DNA from: CAVWDU01 sp963840725
Lineage (GTDB): Bacteria; Pseudomonadota; Gammaproteobacteria; Pseudomonadales; Halieaceae
DNA: 64,000 nt
Direction: 5' to 3'
NCBI GenBank assembly: GCA_963840725.1
Contig: CAWIZY010000004.1
Location: forward strand, 186,001-250,000
Numbering within the stretch: position 1 is the first letter of the stretch; every line of letters begins with the position of its first letter. The notes beneath the pieces are model-generated. The model saw only the letters and a program-made list of their open reading frames with translations. It did not search any database and was not told the origin of the DNA. A program made the translations under genes and the position numbers. This document shows positions 8,925 to 18,141 of this stretch, in pieces.

Positions 8925-9671
8925 CTAAGTGTCGATGGTGGGCGATTCGGTTTCGGGTGGCGCCTCCAGTCCCTTGAGCTGCTCGAGCAGTTTGCTTAAC
9001 GCGGTGCTGAGCTGCTCATGCCCTTCGGTCCGGAGCTGTTCGATCGCTCCCTCGATAGCCTGCAGTTCATCATCCAGCTGCTCCGCGCTGTCGGCGGCCT
9101 GGTCGTTGATTGTATCGAACAAAGTGGTCAGATCTTCAACCACCGCTTCTGCGGCCTGCTGGGAATCTGCCGCCAGCTCGGCAATCTCTGACTCGATCTC
9201 GGCCTGCGTCTGAGCCCAGTGATCGCTCTCCAGATAGTCCACGACGCCCTGACTGAACTGATCAACCATGCCCGAGAAAACACCCGCGGCCTGTCCGGCA
9301 TGCCAGATGGCCGCATCCATCGTTGACAGGCCACTGAGTTGGTCACCGGACGCGATCGGTGGGGCTTCTTCGGCTGGATTGGCCAGCGCCAGGGCCGGCG
9401 CGCCGTCGAGGGCGAGAAAGGCAAACGCATTCGACTGCACTCGATCGGCTACCTCGGCGTCCAGGCTGAACTCGACAGTAATGCCCGGTGAGGCCTCATT
9501 GCGAGTGATTTTGCTGACAGTACCCAGTTGGCGTCCGGACATCAGCACGCTGTCACCCTGCTGCAAATCGCCACCAACAGGAAGTCGGGCAGTAGCGGTT
9601 AGGTCCCGACTGCAGCCTTCGAGCATTAGCACGGTGATCAAAAAAAGTGCGCGCAGCAGGTGAGTCGTCAT
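8925..9671 (-). CDS. MCE/MlaD-domain lipoprotein
   Basis: The 248-residue protein has a lipoprotein signal peptide with lipobox LEGC (Cys20). Residues ~25-110 look like an MCE/MlaD domain (VGGDLQQGDSVLMSGRQLGTV). The rest is a long acidic helical region rich in Ala, Glu and Gln (residues ~130-235), likely coiled coil. MCE proteins form hexameric lipid-transport barrels across the periplasm. The usual ATPase and permease partners are not adjacent, so this is an orphan or an outer component of a system elsewhere. Confidence 0.72.
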   Translation of the reverse strand: MTTHLLRALFLITVLMLEGCSRDLTATARLPVGGDLQQGDSVLMSGRQLGTVSKITRNEASPGITVEFSLDAEVADRVQSNAFAFLALDGAPALALANPAEEAPPIASGDQLSGLSTMDAAIWHAGQAAGVFSGMVDQFSQGVVDYLESDHWAQTQAEIESEIAELAADSQQAAEAVVEDLTTLFDTINDQAADSAEQLDDELQAIEGAIEQLRTEGHEQLSTALSKLLEQLKGLEAPPETESPTIDT

Positions 9672-9858
9672 CGGGCGAGGCCCTCATAAGCAGCTGACAA
9701 TAGGTTAAGATAGCGCAGCTGGGAGTTGGCCACTTGATCAGGTAGTGCGGGGGTATCGCTGCCCCGCGTGACCCAGGCCGTCTGTCCGGCAAGAGCCGCA
9801 CAACGCCTACATGCTAATTAATCGGCCCCGTGTTCCGTGCTGCATGACTGTCGTGAAA

Positions 9859-10428
9859 CTACTGAAAGCCCCTGCGCCGAATGAAAACGAGGCAAAGCAG
9901 GCCGGCGCCGAGAAGCGCGCCCACGCCCGGTTCTGAAACCACTAGTTGCCCCCTGATCTCCCCAGAAGCATAGTCAAGCGAATGCAGGTTCAGGTAGAGC
10001 TCACCGGCGAGGAGCGGCGCGACCACAGCGACGTCGAAACCCACGCCCTGCGCCGAAATAGCGAGACCCGACGTGGTATCGCTAAAGAAACTCTCAGCGC
10101 TGAACGGGACGACAATCGGACCGTTCATGCCGGCAGCCGCCTGATGTATGTGGAACGGACCCGCAGCCCCAAACGCGAGGCCGCCACCGGGAAACGTAAC
10201 GTCGGCCAATGAAATGCCCATGATTGTAGCAGAGAGGTCGAGTAGCCCTGTGGCCGTGTCAAACACGACCTTGGCGGTGCCTGTCGCGGAGCTCTGGGTC
10301 GGGTTGCTCGGCGAGACCTCCTGAGCATAGTCAAGATCCGCAAAAGCAGTTATCAATGCGCTGTGCGCAGCGCCACTGGCCGCCAGTAACAGGAATGGAA
10401 ACAGAATTTTGAGTATCGAGCGTTGCAT
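9859..10428 (-). CDS. CHRD-domain protein with PEP-CTERM anchor
   Basis: The 189-residue protein has a signal peptide (to ~Ala24), a CHRD domain (residues ~28-160, with FHIHQAAAGMNGPIVVPF and SGEIRGQL) and a C-terminal tripartite sorting signal: VSEPG, a hydrophobic helix (GALLGAGLLCLVFI), then RRRGFQ. PEP-CTERM proteins are processed by exosortase at the cell envelope and are often linked to exopolysaccharide; no exosortase is in the window. CHRD domains occur in secreted proteins of uncertain function. Confidence 0.85.
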   Translation of the reverse strand: MQRSILKILFPFLLLAASGAAHSALITAFADLDYAQEVSPSNPTQSSATGTAKVVFDTATGLLDLSATIMGISLADVTFPGGGLAFGAAGPFHIHQAAAGMNGPIVVPFSAESFFSDTTSGLAISAQGVGFDVAVVAPLLAGELYLNLHSLDYASGEIRGQLVVSEPGVGALLGAGLLCLVFIRRRGFQ

Positions 10429-10632
10429 GACTTGTCCTCAAAGTGGGCAATGGCGAGGCGCTATTGCATAAACCCAGCGGCAGACTAAACGGGTAGGTTC
10501 GGGCCTGCTTGTCATCTGACAAGGTAACAGCTGGGAAAGGTGTCGTCCAGCTTTCGGGCCAGTGCGGATGACGCAGTGGGCTCAGAAAAACCAGTGCTGC
10601 CCGCGAGCGGCTCACTGCAGTCTCTTTCACCA
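10429..10632. other. Intergenic, nothing recognised
   Basis: This spacer lies between two minus-strand genes. I see no gene, RNA or repeat in it. Confidence 0.3.
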
Positions 10633-11053
10633 CTAGTTCACCGGACTTTCCTCACGAAACATGCGGTACTTACCCGAATATTCAGCGAGCCCATTGCCCG
10701 CCTCGGTCATGCCTGTTCCGACGATATCCAGGCGACACCGCATCATTGGACCGGCTATCCGATTGGACAAAAAAATTCGACCAAAGGTAGCGCCAGTCTC
10801 GAGATCAACCTCGAACCTGAAAGAATCATCGTGCAACATCACCAAACAGCTCCACAGTTTCAGTAACGTACCGGCGCATGCCGCGTGAGGTCGGCCGCTC
10901 AGAATGCAGCATCGAGTTATCGAAATAGTGGATAGCGGTTCCAGATACGTCAGTCCATTGGTAGAACTGTTCGCCGGTTTGAGCCGTGACAGATCTAACG
11001 GACAGTAACGTACTGAAGGCGAGTGCGAAGAGCCTGCATGTTGAACATTTCAT
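10633..11053 (-). pseudogene. Secreted hypothetical protein with one-base frameshift
   Basis: The ATG at 11053 opens MKCSTCRLFALAFSTLLS, a signal peptide ending near TAQ. The frame continues as FYQWTDVSGTAIHYFDNS and ends early after LFGDVAR. The adjacent frame continues naturally with MLHDDSFRFEVDLETGA, then RIAGPMMRCRLDIVGTG and GKYRMFREESPVN. The two frames together make a protein of about 137 residues. The break is near 10845 in a GTGATGTTG stretch. Family unknown; it may be an indel error in the sequence. Confidence 0.45.
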
Positions 11054-11071
11054 TCCGGTGTCTCTCTTTGG

Positions 11072-11310
11072 TTGATAACGGCTGCTGAAGGCAACGAACT
11101 GCTCGCGCGATTTATGGCTGAGGGTTGCGCCATGGCGGGAATTGCGCCAGCGGCGGCACACTGGCTGGAGATCGCGGTGGACCACGGCTTTGCCAACTGG
11201 CCGTACCTGGCGACTCACTCGCCGGGCTTCACTGCGCTCAGCGGCGAACCCGCGCTGCAGCCGGTGATGCAGCGGCTAAAAAAAGAAATGGCTGGCGTAT
11301 TCTGCCCGCT
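11072..11310 (+). pseudogene. C-terminal fragment of a TPR protein
   Basis: The frame reads WLEIAVDHGFANWPYLATHS, then FTALSGEPALQPVMQRLKKEMAG. This is the usual tail of TPR-bearing regulators or kinases (compare WLENTVRIGNINYPFWAHHN at the end of the 4249-5967 regulator). Nothing upstream extends it because the oppositely oriented secreted-protein gene starts at 11053. It is an orphan fragment. Confidence 0.45.
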
Positions 11311-11343
11311 GAACAGCTCGTTTACGCCAAGCCGGAGGCAGGC

Positions 11344-11625
11344 ATGCCACAATTTCCTGCGCCTTCACCGGGTTCGGCATCACCAGAGCGACGCTCTTTG
11401 CGTCGATCGCTACTCTTGTACCTCCTGGTGACGCCAACCGTGGTGTTGGCCGAGTGGCCCGGGGAAAAACTCGAGGTCTTCGTCGGCCGGCCGGTTATAA
11501 ATGACAGAGATCTCGTCGAGGCATCTCTCAGCGCACTCGGCTCATTGACAGACGTGGCGATGGATCCCAAGACTCCGCTCAAGCCTGAGGTCAAACCAGT
11601 CACTGCAGTACTGGCTTTCAGGTAG
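11344..11625 (+). CDS. Small putative exported protein
   Basis: A 93-residue ORF (MPQFPAPS...) has a basic stretch followed by RSLLLYLLVTPTVVLAEW, a credible signal peptide, and a short mature part (EKLEVFVGRPVINDRDLVEA). There is no clear Shine-Dalgarno and no family match. It may be real or chance. Confidence 0.25.
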   Translation: MPQFPAPSPGSASPERRSLRRSLLLYLLVTPTVVLAEWPGEKLEVFVGRPVINDRDLVEASLSALGSLTDVAMDPKTPLKPEVKPVTAVLAFR

Positions 11626-11917
11626 CTTAGAGGTTCGATTGGGTTGGTTAGCGTCATGCTGCTCTACCTCGTAGCGATTGCCGTATTATGAGTAAATTCA
11701 GAAACTTCTCTAAATCAGCTACGGTCGGAAACCTGCACTGGCCATCAGGGGCCACCGCCTGCATTGCCCACTGCTCTTCTCCAAGCTGCAGTAAACCATG
11801 AAAAACGGTGTCACCAGGTCAGCCGCGTTACCGACTTGACCGCGACGCGAACCGGTGAGTCAATGGCGGAGTAAACTCTGGCATCGACAGCGGTGCCACC
11901 CAAGCGGAGCGTGATTG
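11626..11917. other. Intergenic region upstream of the beta-solenoid membrane protein
   Basis: This ~290-base spacer has no frame with coding character. It presumably holds the promoter of the 11918-13717 gene; no operator could be recognised. Confidence 0.3.
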
Positions 11918-13717
11918 ATGGACGCAAACCTGCCGACGAGACCCGGACAGTACACAGACGCCGAGAGGAAAGTGCTCGCCGCGATCAGGGCCCGCAGCGT
12001 GGCCGACTTCTCCAACTTGCCGGCGGCCGAGCGCCAACTGGACGCGGTCTTCCTCGAAACCTTGATCGCCGGCGCTGGGGACGACATGCCGGCACTGCAT
12101 TGCGCACTGCGAATCGTCGGTGCCGACATCATCGGCTCACTTCGATCACTGCCTTCGAGCAAGGAGGGACCGGGCCTCAAATTACTGTTTCGGGAGTGTC
12201 GCTTTGATTCGCCATTGGACCTGAGCGGCGCCGATGTACTCACCCTGCGCCTGGTGGACTGCACCCTCCCGGCCCTGATCGGGGCCAGTTTCACTGTGAG
12301 GGCCGACCTCGACCTCTCCGGCTGCCATCTCGCGGGCATCAGCAATTACAAGTCCGACCTGGCAGAGGTGAGGGATTGTGCAATCCACCTGAACCACGCC
12401 CGCGTCTCAGGTCGGCTGCTGATGTCGGCGACCGCGACCTCGCGCTTCGAGGCCGGTGGCAGTATCAAAATGGATGGCGCCCGGATCGACGGCAACACCG
12501 AATTACACGGTGCGAGCCTGCGCGGACACGAGCAGCCAGCCCTGACGGCTCGTTCCGCCACATTTGGCGGCAACCTGGAACTGCTCCCAGCTCACGGCTA
12601 CCGATGCGAGGTGGCGGGTGAAGTGTGCCTGGGCGCGGCGGAGATTATCGGCGATCTCAACTGCAGTGGCGCGCGACTCATCAACCCCGATGGTCGCGCC
12701 CTCCACTGCGAAGACCTGGAGGTAGAGTCGGTATTCCTGGCCAACGACGACGAACTGCGACTGGAGGTCAGGGGGCGTCTCAACTTTCTGAGCGCCACCG
12801 TTGGCGGGGGTTTCTTCCTGCAACGCGCCTCTATCGATCCCGGTCCGGATTACAGCGGTCTACTGGGTCGCGGGGGACGGGTGGCGGCCAACCTGCGGCA
12901 GATGCGCGTATCGAATGCCATGATGTTCAATGATCTCACCTCACCCGAGGCCGGGGACGGCCCCGTGGAAGGCTGGTTCCTGCTTGGGGGTGCGAGGATG
13001 AGTACCCTGATCGATCATACCGAGACCGGCTGGCCCGCATCCGGCTACCTGGACCTGGACGGGGCGACCTATGATCGCATCCGGCACGTCAACAGCGGCG
13101 ACCTTGTCAGCCTGCGTTCGGCCTGGCTGAAACGGCAGTTCAGCGGCACCGAGCCCTCGGCCGAGGAATTCCGTCCACAGCCCTATGAGGAACTGACCCG
13201 CGCGCTGCGCAATGCCGGACTGGCACAGGAGGCCAATGCCATCGCGGTGGAAAAGATCCGCACCCGACTTGCCGCTCGAGTCGAGCCACCGCTGCAACGC
13301 CTGTTCCCGCGACTGCTGATGCTGATTAGCAACTATGGCTATTCCACCAGCCGCGCCCTCGCCTCCTTCGCGATCTTCGTGTTCCTTGGCGGCATCATGT
13401 ACACCATCGGTGTGCGCTATTTCGACCAGCCGTTCTACCCCTACGAATGGGAGCCGGAGCCCACTCGCTACGTCCTGCCCTTCGGCCTGGGCAGCCACGA
13501 CGTCCCACTGGGCTGTCCCGGTCTGGACACCCTGCACTTCGCGCTGGACTTCGCCCTGCCCGTAATCAATCTCGGTCAGGACAATTACTGCCGCTTCGCG
13601 CCGGAGGGGTCCATGCGCTGGCTATGGCTGGCGTTACACAGCCTGTTCGGACTGTTTGGCGCCGGCCTGTCAGCCGTGGTTGTACTGACCCTCACCGGTG
13701 TGCTCAGGCGCGACTGA
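11918..13717 (+). CDS. Membrane-anchored pentapeptide-like / beta-solenoid protein
   Basis: This protein has about 599 residues from the ATG at 11918 (GCGGAGCG upstream). Residues ~70-430 consist of loosely repeated ~20-residue units with the texture of pentapeptide or bactofilin-like beta-solenoids (LFRECRFDSPLDLSGADV, RADLDLSGCHLAG, GDLNCSGARLINPDG, LNFLSATVGGGFFLQRAS). At the C-terminus there are two transmembrane helices (about 490-512 and 570-595) flanking a loop with GCPGLDTLHFALD. Homologues are often annotated as membrane-associated oxidoreductase without biochemical support. A large soluble solenoid anchored in the inner membrane is what the sequence shows; function unknown. Confidence 0.7.
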   Translation: MDANLPTRPGQYTDAERKVLAAIRARSVADFSNLPAAERQLDAVFLETLIAGAGDDMPALHCALRIVGADIIGSLRSLPSSKEGPGLKLLFRECRFDSPLDLSGADVLTLRLVDCTLPALIGASFTVRADLDLSGCHLAGISNYKSDLAEVRDCAIHLNHARVSGRLLMSATATSRFEAGGSIKMDGARIDGNTELHGASLRGHEQPALTARSATFGGNLELLPAHGYRCEVAGEVCLGAAEIIGDLNCSGARLINPDGRALHCEDLEVESVFLANDDELRLEVRGRLNFLSATVGGGFFLQRASIDPGPDYSGLLGRGGRVAANLRQMRVSNAMMFNDLTSPEAGDGPVEGWFLLGGARMSTLIDHTETGWPASGYLDLDGATYDRIRHVNSGDLVSLRSAWLKRQFSGTEPSAEEFRPQPYEELTRALRNAGLAQEANAIAVEKIRTRLAARVEPPLQRLFPRLLMLISNYGYSTSRALASFAIFVFLGGIMYTIGVRYFDQPFYPYEWEPEPTRYVLPFGLGSHDVPLGCPGLDTLHFALDFALPVINLGQDNYCRFAPEGSMRWLWLALHSLFGLFGAGLSAVVVLTLTGVLRRD

Positions 13718-13827
13718 CGGGCGACGGTAGGAGTCGGGAGTCGCCGATACGGGCCCTCGATCGCGCGTGATTGAACGCGGGACCACTGTCCCTGTTACAG
13801 CACGGGCGCCGCCAGTCGCGACAATTT

Positions 13828-14177
13828 TAAGTGATGCGATGAAACGGGAGACCGGTTTCAGGGTGCCTCGCGCTGTCCAGCCAGGCCGACACGCTGGCCT
13901 GAAAGTCTGCCACGCTGATACCCGAATGGGAAAAATTGACGACCTCCAGCAGCGCTTCCTCCCCGCCTTTGGCCAACGCCGCCTAATCGCCACTGGCTGC
14001 GGCTTGCCATGCCGGGCTGGCCGCAACAACAGAGGGATTCGCCTTGGCCCGGCGCTTCACCTCGTCAACAGCAAACATCAACTGGAAGTAAACCGGCTGC
14101 TCGCCCCATAGCGTGCCATCGTTGTCGAAAACCGCAATACGGTCAGCAGGCGGGATATGCGCCTCTGAAAAGGTCAC
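13828..14177 (-). pseudogene. HAD-superfamily phosphatase, in-frame TAG and C-terminal loss
   Basis: The N-terminus has the HAD motif I as VFDNDGTLWGEQ, then YFQLMFAVDEVKRRA. A TAG at 13983-13985 interrupts the frame after SGD, yet the same frame continues with AALAKGGEEALLEVV, SHSGISVADFQASV and WLDSARHPETGLPF before a final TAA at 13828. The C-terminal half of a HAD domain (motifs II-IV) is missing. A nonsense mutation plus truncation explains this best; recoding is unlikely because the domain is incomplete anyway. Confidence 0.65.
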
Positions 14178-14276
14178 CTCCGAAAATGTAAGCCAATCGG
14201 ACGTGGAATACTGAATAAGCTGCTCGCAATTGGAAATTCGGTGCCAGCAGACCGGGGTGCTTGACCGCTGATGCAG

Positions 14277-15371
14277 TTACATCTCGATGATCTGCCCTTC
14301 CACTGGCGCACTTCTGCCGCCGCACACATCGGCGTAAATCTCGCTGAGACCGTCCAGGCCCTGGTGCACCGTGAGCTTCAGCCATGCACTGCTGCGCTCT
14401 ATGCCGGAGCGCACAAACTCGGCGGATCGCCGGTTGTACTCCGCGGCGCCCAGCTCGGCACTGCGCTGCTGTATGTGGCCGGGAGCGAAAAACATGCCAC
14501 TGCGCTCGGTGATGATCTTGTCATTGCCTGCGGCCTTGTCCCAGTGGGTGAGGCCGACGTTCACGGTTTGGCGCATATTGTCACCCAGCTTTTCGTGCAG
14601 CGCTCCCAACAGCTCGCTGTTACCCGACATATCCACGATAACCGTCGCCACGCTGGTGTCGATATCCCCCATGTTGTCGTAGCGGCAAACCGCATCATAA
14701 ACTTCCAGCCCCTTAACGAAAGCCTCGTTGCCCGCTGAGGTCATGCCGATAACTTTCGGGGATTCAGGGATGTCCTGAAGTGCGTACGCCATGCCGATAC
14801 TGGTCTTGCTGGACGCACTCAGCACCACCACCTGGGATGCGCCATACCAATCATTCAGCAGCAGAGAATCAGCCAGACAGTAGCCGGTGGCATACAGTGG
14901 CCATAGCAGCATTCGCTCCGCGTCCAGTGACGGATCATACCCCGGCTCGGCTTGCACCCGCTTGTAGCGATTGTAGATGGGCGGGAGCTGTGCGCGGTGG
15001 GCAACGGTATCGTCGAAGTCAGCCTCGCGCACGCCGCCGGGCGTCATCCTCAACTCCGTCGCGGGCGGGAAGTAACCGAACAGCTTTTCACCCACGGAAA
15101 TTTCCGGATGTTCCGAGCGCGCGACCTCGGCGAAACCCCATACCGGGATCAGCCCCCAGCCGTCCGCGTCGTCACCGCCGGGGGGAAAGAACTGCCAATA
15201 GCCGATCATGTCGCCAGCCACCGCGTAGGTTATGTTATTTGCGGTGAACGCGAAGCGCGTCACCCGGGCGACAATATCACCGGGTGCCAGTTTTTCTGCG
15301 CCGGCCAGGCTGGCGTTGGCTACGGTGCGGTGCTCGAGGTAGTTATCCTTGCGGACCTGGAATTCGGCCAT
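14277..15371 (-). CDS. DUF2855 family protein
   Basis: The start is MAEFQVRKDNYLEH at 15371. The 364-residue protein has the layout of DUF2855: an N-terminal groES-like region (ARVTRFAFTANNITYA, GYWQFFP, VWGFAEVARSEHPEI, GEKLFGYFP) and a Rossmann-like core (VVVLSASSKTSIGMA) followed by a C-terminal region. This resembles the medium-chain dehydrogenase/reductase fold. The reaction is unknown; a lone cytoplasmic oxidoreductase-like protein is the safest statement. Confidence 0.8.
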   Translation of the reverse strand: MAEFQVRKDNYLEHRTVANASLAGAEKLAPGDIVARVTRFAFTANNITYAVAGDMIGYWQFFPPGGDDADGWGLIPVWGFAEVARSEHPEISVGEKLFGYFPPATELRMTPGGVREADFDDTVAHRAQLPPIYNRYKRVQAEPGYDPSLDAERMLLWPLYATGYCLADSLLLNDWYGASQVVVLSASSKTSIGMAYALQDIPESPKVIGMTSAGNEAFVKGLEVYDAVCRYDNMGDIDTSVATVIVDMSGNSELLGALHEKLGDNMRQTVNVGLTHWDKAAGNDKIITERSGMFFAPGHIQQRSAELGAAEYNRRSAEFVRSGIERSSAWLKLTVHQGLDGLSEIYADVCGGRSAPVEGQIIEM

Positions 15372-15597
15372 GGTGCGGGACTCCATTGCATCGGGGGATC
15401 AGTTTACGGGAAAACGCTCTCTCAATTAAACGTCTTCCTCATCTCCCTTGCCAGCGCGATTTGTCGGACATCGCTGCCGGGCGAGGGAAGTGTGCCGGCA
15501 AGTTGCTCAATTCCTGCCGCCTGAACCACGTCGGTCCCGACACTTCGCCGAACATTGGCATCGTCATGACACCCCACCAATAAACCCCACAGTTTCT
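15372..15597. other. Intergenic, nothing recognised
   Basis: The upstream region of the DUF2855 gene leads into an IS5-type end at 15598. I see no gene, RNA or repeat here. Confidence 0.3.
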
Positions 15598-15740
15598 CTA
15601 GGGCACCTCTGAATAATGGCAATCGCGCTCAGCGGAGCTCTGAAGCGTTCAGAGCAAGGCGCGTCGCGCAGGTAATGGCCGTAACCCTTGGCAAGCGGCG
15701 CAAACGGATGGCCGCCCCCTTGCTCTGGACGCTTCAGGGC
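15598..15740. repeat. IS5-type terminal repeat plus stem-loop element
   Basis: It begins CTAGGGCACCTCTGAATAAT, which resembles the terminal inverted repeat of the intact IS5-family element at 27609 (GGGCAGCTCTGAAAAAC). The next ~25 bases match the copy at 20455. The unit then carries an internal inverted repeat: CTGAAGCGTTCAGAGCAAGG at 15640-15659 against CCTTGCTCTGGACGCTTCAG at 15718-15737, one mismatch. No transposase frame is present, so it looks like a solo end or small non-autonomous derivative. Confidence 0.55.
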
Positions 15741-16114
15741 CCGCCCTGCGGGGCTTTCAGGCAAACCCTATATGCCTTCTATACCTGTCGTTCAAAAACC
15801 GCCCTTACCTGACTAAGCGTCGGGTCAAAATCTCGCAGACCAGACAGCCCCACTTTTTGTACTGCTTCGTCCGGCGTGCAGGGGCTACAGACTGAAGTTA
15901 GTGATAATTGAGGTGGGTGTCCTGCTTGCTCGTTATCGAAAAGAACCTTGGGGGAAGCTATTGGAGGGCTTCGGCCTCGAGGATCGGTTGTTTCCCTGCT
16001 GGGGAAAGGGCCGCGATCCGACTGGCAAGCGCTCCCTCCGACCTTGACCAACAACTCGCCGAGCCCGCAAAATCAGAGCGTGTTCCGCCAGACAGTGGAA
16101 AAGGAAGCAGCCCC
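15741..16114. other. Intergenic, no supported gene
   Basis: Short frames exist but none has coding character. A single GGGTGTCC motif lies at 15915-15922, matching the repeat family described around 26.4, 30.8 and 59.4 kb. AAGGAAGC just before 16115 is the ribosome-binding site of the HIT gene. Confidence 0.3.
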
Positions 16115-16543
16115 ATGACTTACCAGAAGGACAACATCTTCGCGAAAATACTGCGCGGCGAGGCGCCCGCGTACAAGGTCTATGAAACCGACCGGACGCT
16201 GGCTTTTATGGATCTCATGCCCCAGGTTGCCGGTCATACCCTGGTCATTCCGAAGGACCCTGCCGAGGGTTTGCATGATGCGGACCCGGAGATTTTGGGC
16301 AGCACGATCCAGGTGGTGCAGACCGTGGCCGCCGCCGTGAAGCAGGCATTCGAGGCGCCAGGCATAATGATCGCCCAATTAAACGGGCCCGCGGCGGGTC
16401 AAACCGTATTTCACCTCCACTTTCACATTCTGCCGCGTTTTGAGGGTCTGGAATTCAAGCTGCATGCGCGCGAGGTCGAGGACGCTGCAGTTTTGCAGAG
16501 TCATGCCGCGAGAATTCGGGCCTGCCTCGACACCCTGACCTGA
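16115..16543 (+). CDS. HIT-family nucleotide hydrolase/transferase
   Basis: The 142-residue protein starts MTYQKDNIFAKILRGEAP, the classic HIT opening, and carries the histidine triad as FHLHFHILPR near residue 100. Other landmarks are AFMDLMPQVAGHTLVIPK and PGIMIAQLNGPAAGQTVFH. HIT proteins hydrolyse nucleoside phosphoramidates or dinucleotides in the cytoplasm. The upstream in-frame extension is dismissed because it runs through intergenic sequence and AAGGAAGC marks this ATG. Confidence 0.9.
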   Translation: MTYQKDNIFAKILRGEAPAYKVYETDRTLAFMDLMPQVAGHTLVIPKDPAEGLHDADPEILGSTIQVVQTVAAAVKQAFEAPGIMIAQLNGPAAGQTVFHLHFHILPRFEGLEFKLHAREVEDAAVLQSHAARIRACLDTLT

Positions 16544-16599
16544 GCAGATTGCAAACCGGGCGGCCTCGAGGGACGCGCGCCTGTTGTATTGGGAGCTGG

Positions 16600-18117
16600 C
16601 TATCCGCTCAACAGGGCGGGGTTTCGCAGCCACTTGAGGAGCGTGAGACTGGTTGCCAGGGTGATGACGGCAGCGGGCAGTCCGCCGAGGTTGGACAGTG
16701 TCTTGATGCCATCGATGCCGACAAAACTCACCATAGTCCAGGAGACAACACCGATAATCGCACCCCAGAGGATTTTGAAACCCAACGCCGAGCGGTCGTC
16801 TGAATCGGCCGTGAAACCGGTGGTGCATAAATCGCCGATGGCATCGGTATTGGAATCCGCCGCTGTCACGTAGGAAATGAACGCCACGAATACGAGTACG
16901 ACCGTCATCACCTGGCTCGCTGGAAATTGCTGGAACAGCCTGAATAGGAGGTTCTCCACGCCCGCCTCGTTCAGGGTCGCGTACAGCACGCCGCCCCCGG
17001 TCATGTCCGTGTGAATTGCGGTGCCGGAGAGGACGGATACCCAGGCGATGGCAAACAGGGCGGGGTACACCAGGTTCATTCGAATAAACTCGCGTACGGT
17101 GTAACCGCAGGCGATTTTCCCGAGAAACAGGGCGGTGACGGGCGCCCACGCGAACCAGACCGCCCAATTGAAGACGCTCCACGATTGCGGCCAGGTGTCA
17201 CCCGACGCAGCGCCGGTGAACAGACTCAGTTTAAAGAAATTGCCGAGGTAGGCTCCCAGGCTTTCTGCGCCGAATGCCAGGATGAATACCGTCGGGCCGA
17301 ACACGAACACGAAAAAACCCAACAGCAGTAACAGCCACGCGTTGACGAGCGACAGCCTGACAATGCCCTTTTGCAGGCCGCTGGCGGCCGAGAGCACGAA
17401 GGTCGCCACGATCAGGCTGATTGCGACACCGAGGGAGAACGGCGTGGTGTCGATATCCGCGAGTTGGCCCAGCCCGCCTACCAGGGTTATGGCGCCGGTC
17501 CCCAGCGACGACGCCATCCCGGTCACAAGGGCGTACAGGGCGACGGTGTCGATTATCTGTGCCTTCCTGCCCAGCACGTGTGCTCCAAACACGGGCTGCA
17601 GCGAACTGCTGATCGAAAAAGGCAGCTTACAGTTGTAGAAAGCGAGGGCAAAAACCAGTGAGGGCACCGCATAGATGGCATAGGGTGTGAAGGCCCAGTG
17701 GAACATGACTGCGGAGAGCGAGAACACTGCGGCATCTGCCGATCCCGCCGCCAAACCCCATGACGCGGGTGGTTCATGAAGGTGGAATATCGGCTCCGCC
17801 GTGGTCCAGAACAGCACGCCCACGGCGAGTGTGGTGCACAGGGTGATGAAGAACCATCGGGTCCGTGTCAGCAACGGTTCGGCCGCGTTGCCACCGATCT
17901 TCACGTGACTCAACGGCGAAACGTAGACCACCGCAACCAGTACCAGCAGGTAAAAACTCCCCAGGCTGAACAACCAGGAAAAGTTCTTGAGCAGTGTGCT
18001 GTTGAGGGAACGGGTGTTTGCGAGGAAGCTGTCGAGGTCGGCAAAGCTCATGACCACTGCGCTGATCAGAACCAGGAAGGACGGCCAGAATACCCAGGGT
18101 CGAATGCGGTTCAACAC
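16600..18117 (-). CDS. BCCT-family transporter (betaine/choline/carnitine type)
   Basis: This 505-residue integral membrane protein has about 12 hydrophobic segments. BCCT features include SFYLLVLVAVVYVSPLSHVK after TM2, the segment FWTTAEPIFHLHEPP, the region WSVFNWAVWFAWAPVTALFL corresponding to the substrate-site Trp segment, and the scaffold helix region GYTVREFIRMNLVYPALFAI. The family moves quaternary-ammonium or related solutes with Na+ or H+. It starts at GTG 18117 and lies 24 bases downstream of the CocE-type hydrolase gene on the same strand, so the two are probably co-transcribed and may act on the same substrate. Confidence 0.88.
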   Translation of the reverse strand: MLNRIRPWVFWPSFLVLISAVVMSFADLDSFLANTRSLNSTLLKNFSWLFSLGSFYLLVLVAVVYVSPLSHVKIGGNAAEPLLTRTRWFFITLCTTLAVGVLFWTTAEPIFHLHEPPASWGLAAGSADAAVFSLSAVMFHWAFTPYAIYAVPSLVFALAFYNCKLPFSISSSLQPVFGAHVLGRKAQIIDTVALYALVTGMASSLGTGAITLVGGLGQLADIDTTPFSLGVAISLIVATFVLSAASGLQKGIVRLSLVNAWLLLLLGFFVFVFGPTVFILAFGAESLGAYLGNFFKLSLFTGAASGDTWPQSWSVFNWAVWFAWAPVTALFLGKIACGYTVREFIRMNLVYPALFAIAWVSVLSGTAIHTDMTGGGVLYATLNEAGVENLLFRLFQQFPASQVMTVVLVFVAFISYVTAADSNTDAIGDLCTTGFTADSDDRSALGFKILWGAIIGVVSWTMVSFVGIDGIKTLSNLGGLPAAVITLATSLTLLKWLRNPALLSG

Positions 18118-18141
18118 GTCAGTTCCCCAGCATTTCCGGGT

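Noticed and set aside
13983..13985. TAG in the HAD gene as pyrrolysine or suppressed amber
   Set aside because: The gene also lacks its C-terminal half, and pyrrolysine is not expected in this context.
15779..16054. Minus-strand ORF before the HIT gene
   Set aside because: Only a short C-terminal stretch looks protein-like and no family could be named.
16379..17182. Minus-strand frame spanning the HIT and BCCT genes in another phase
   Set aside because: Arg/His-rich peptide without family features; conflicts with two supported genes.
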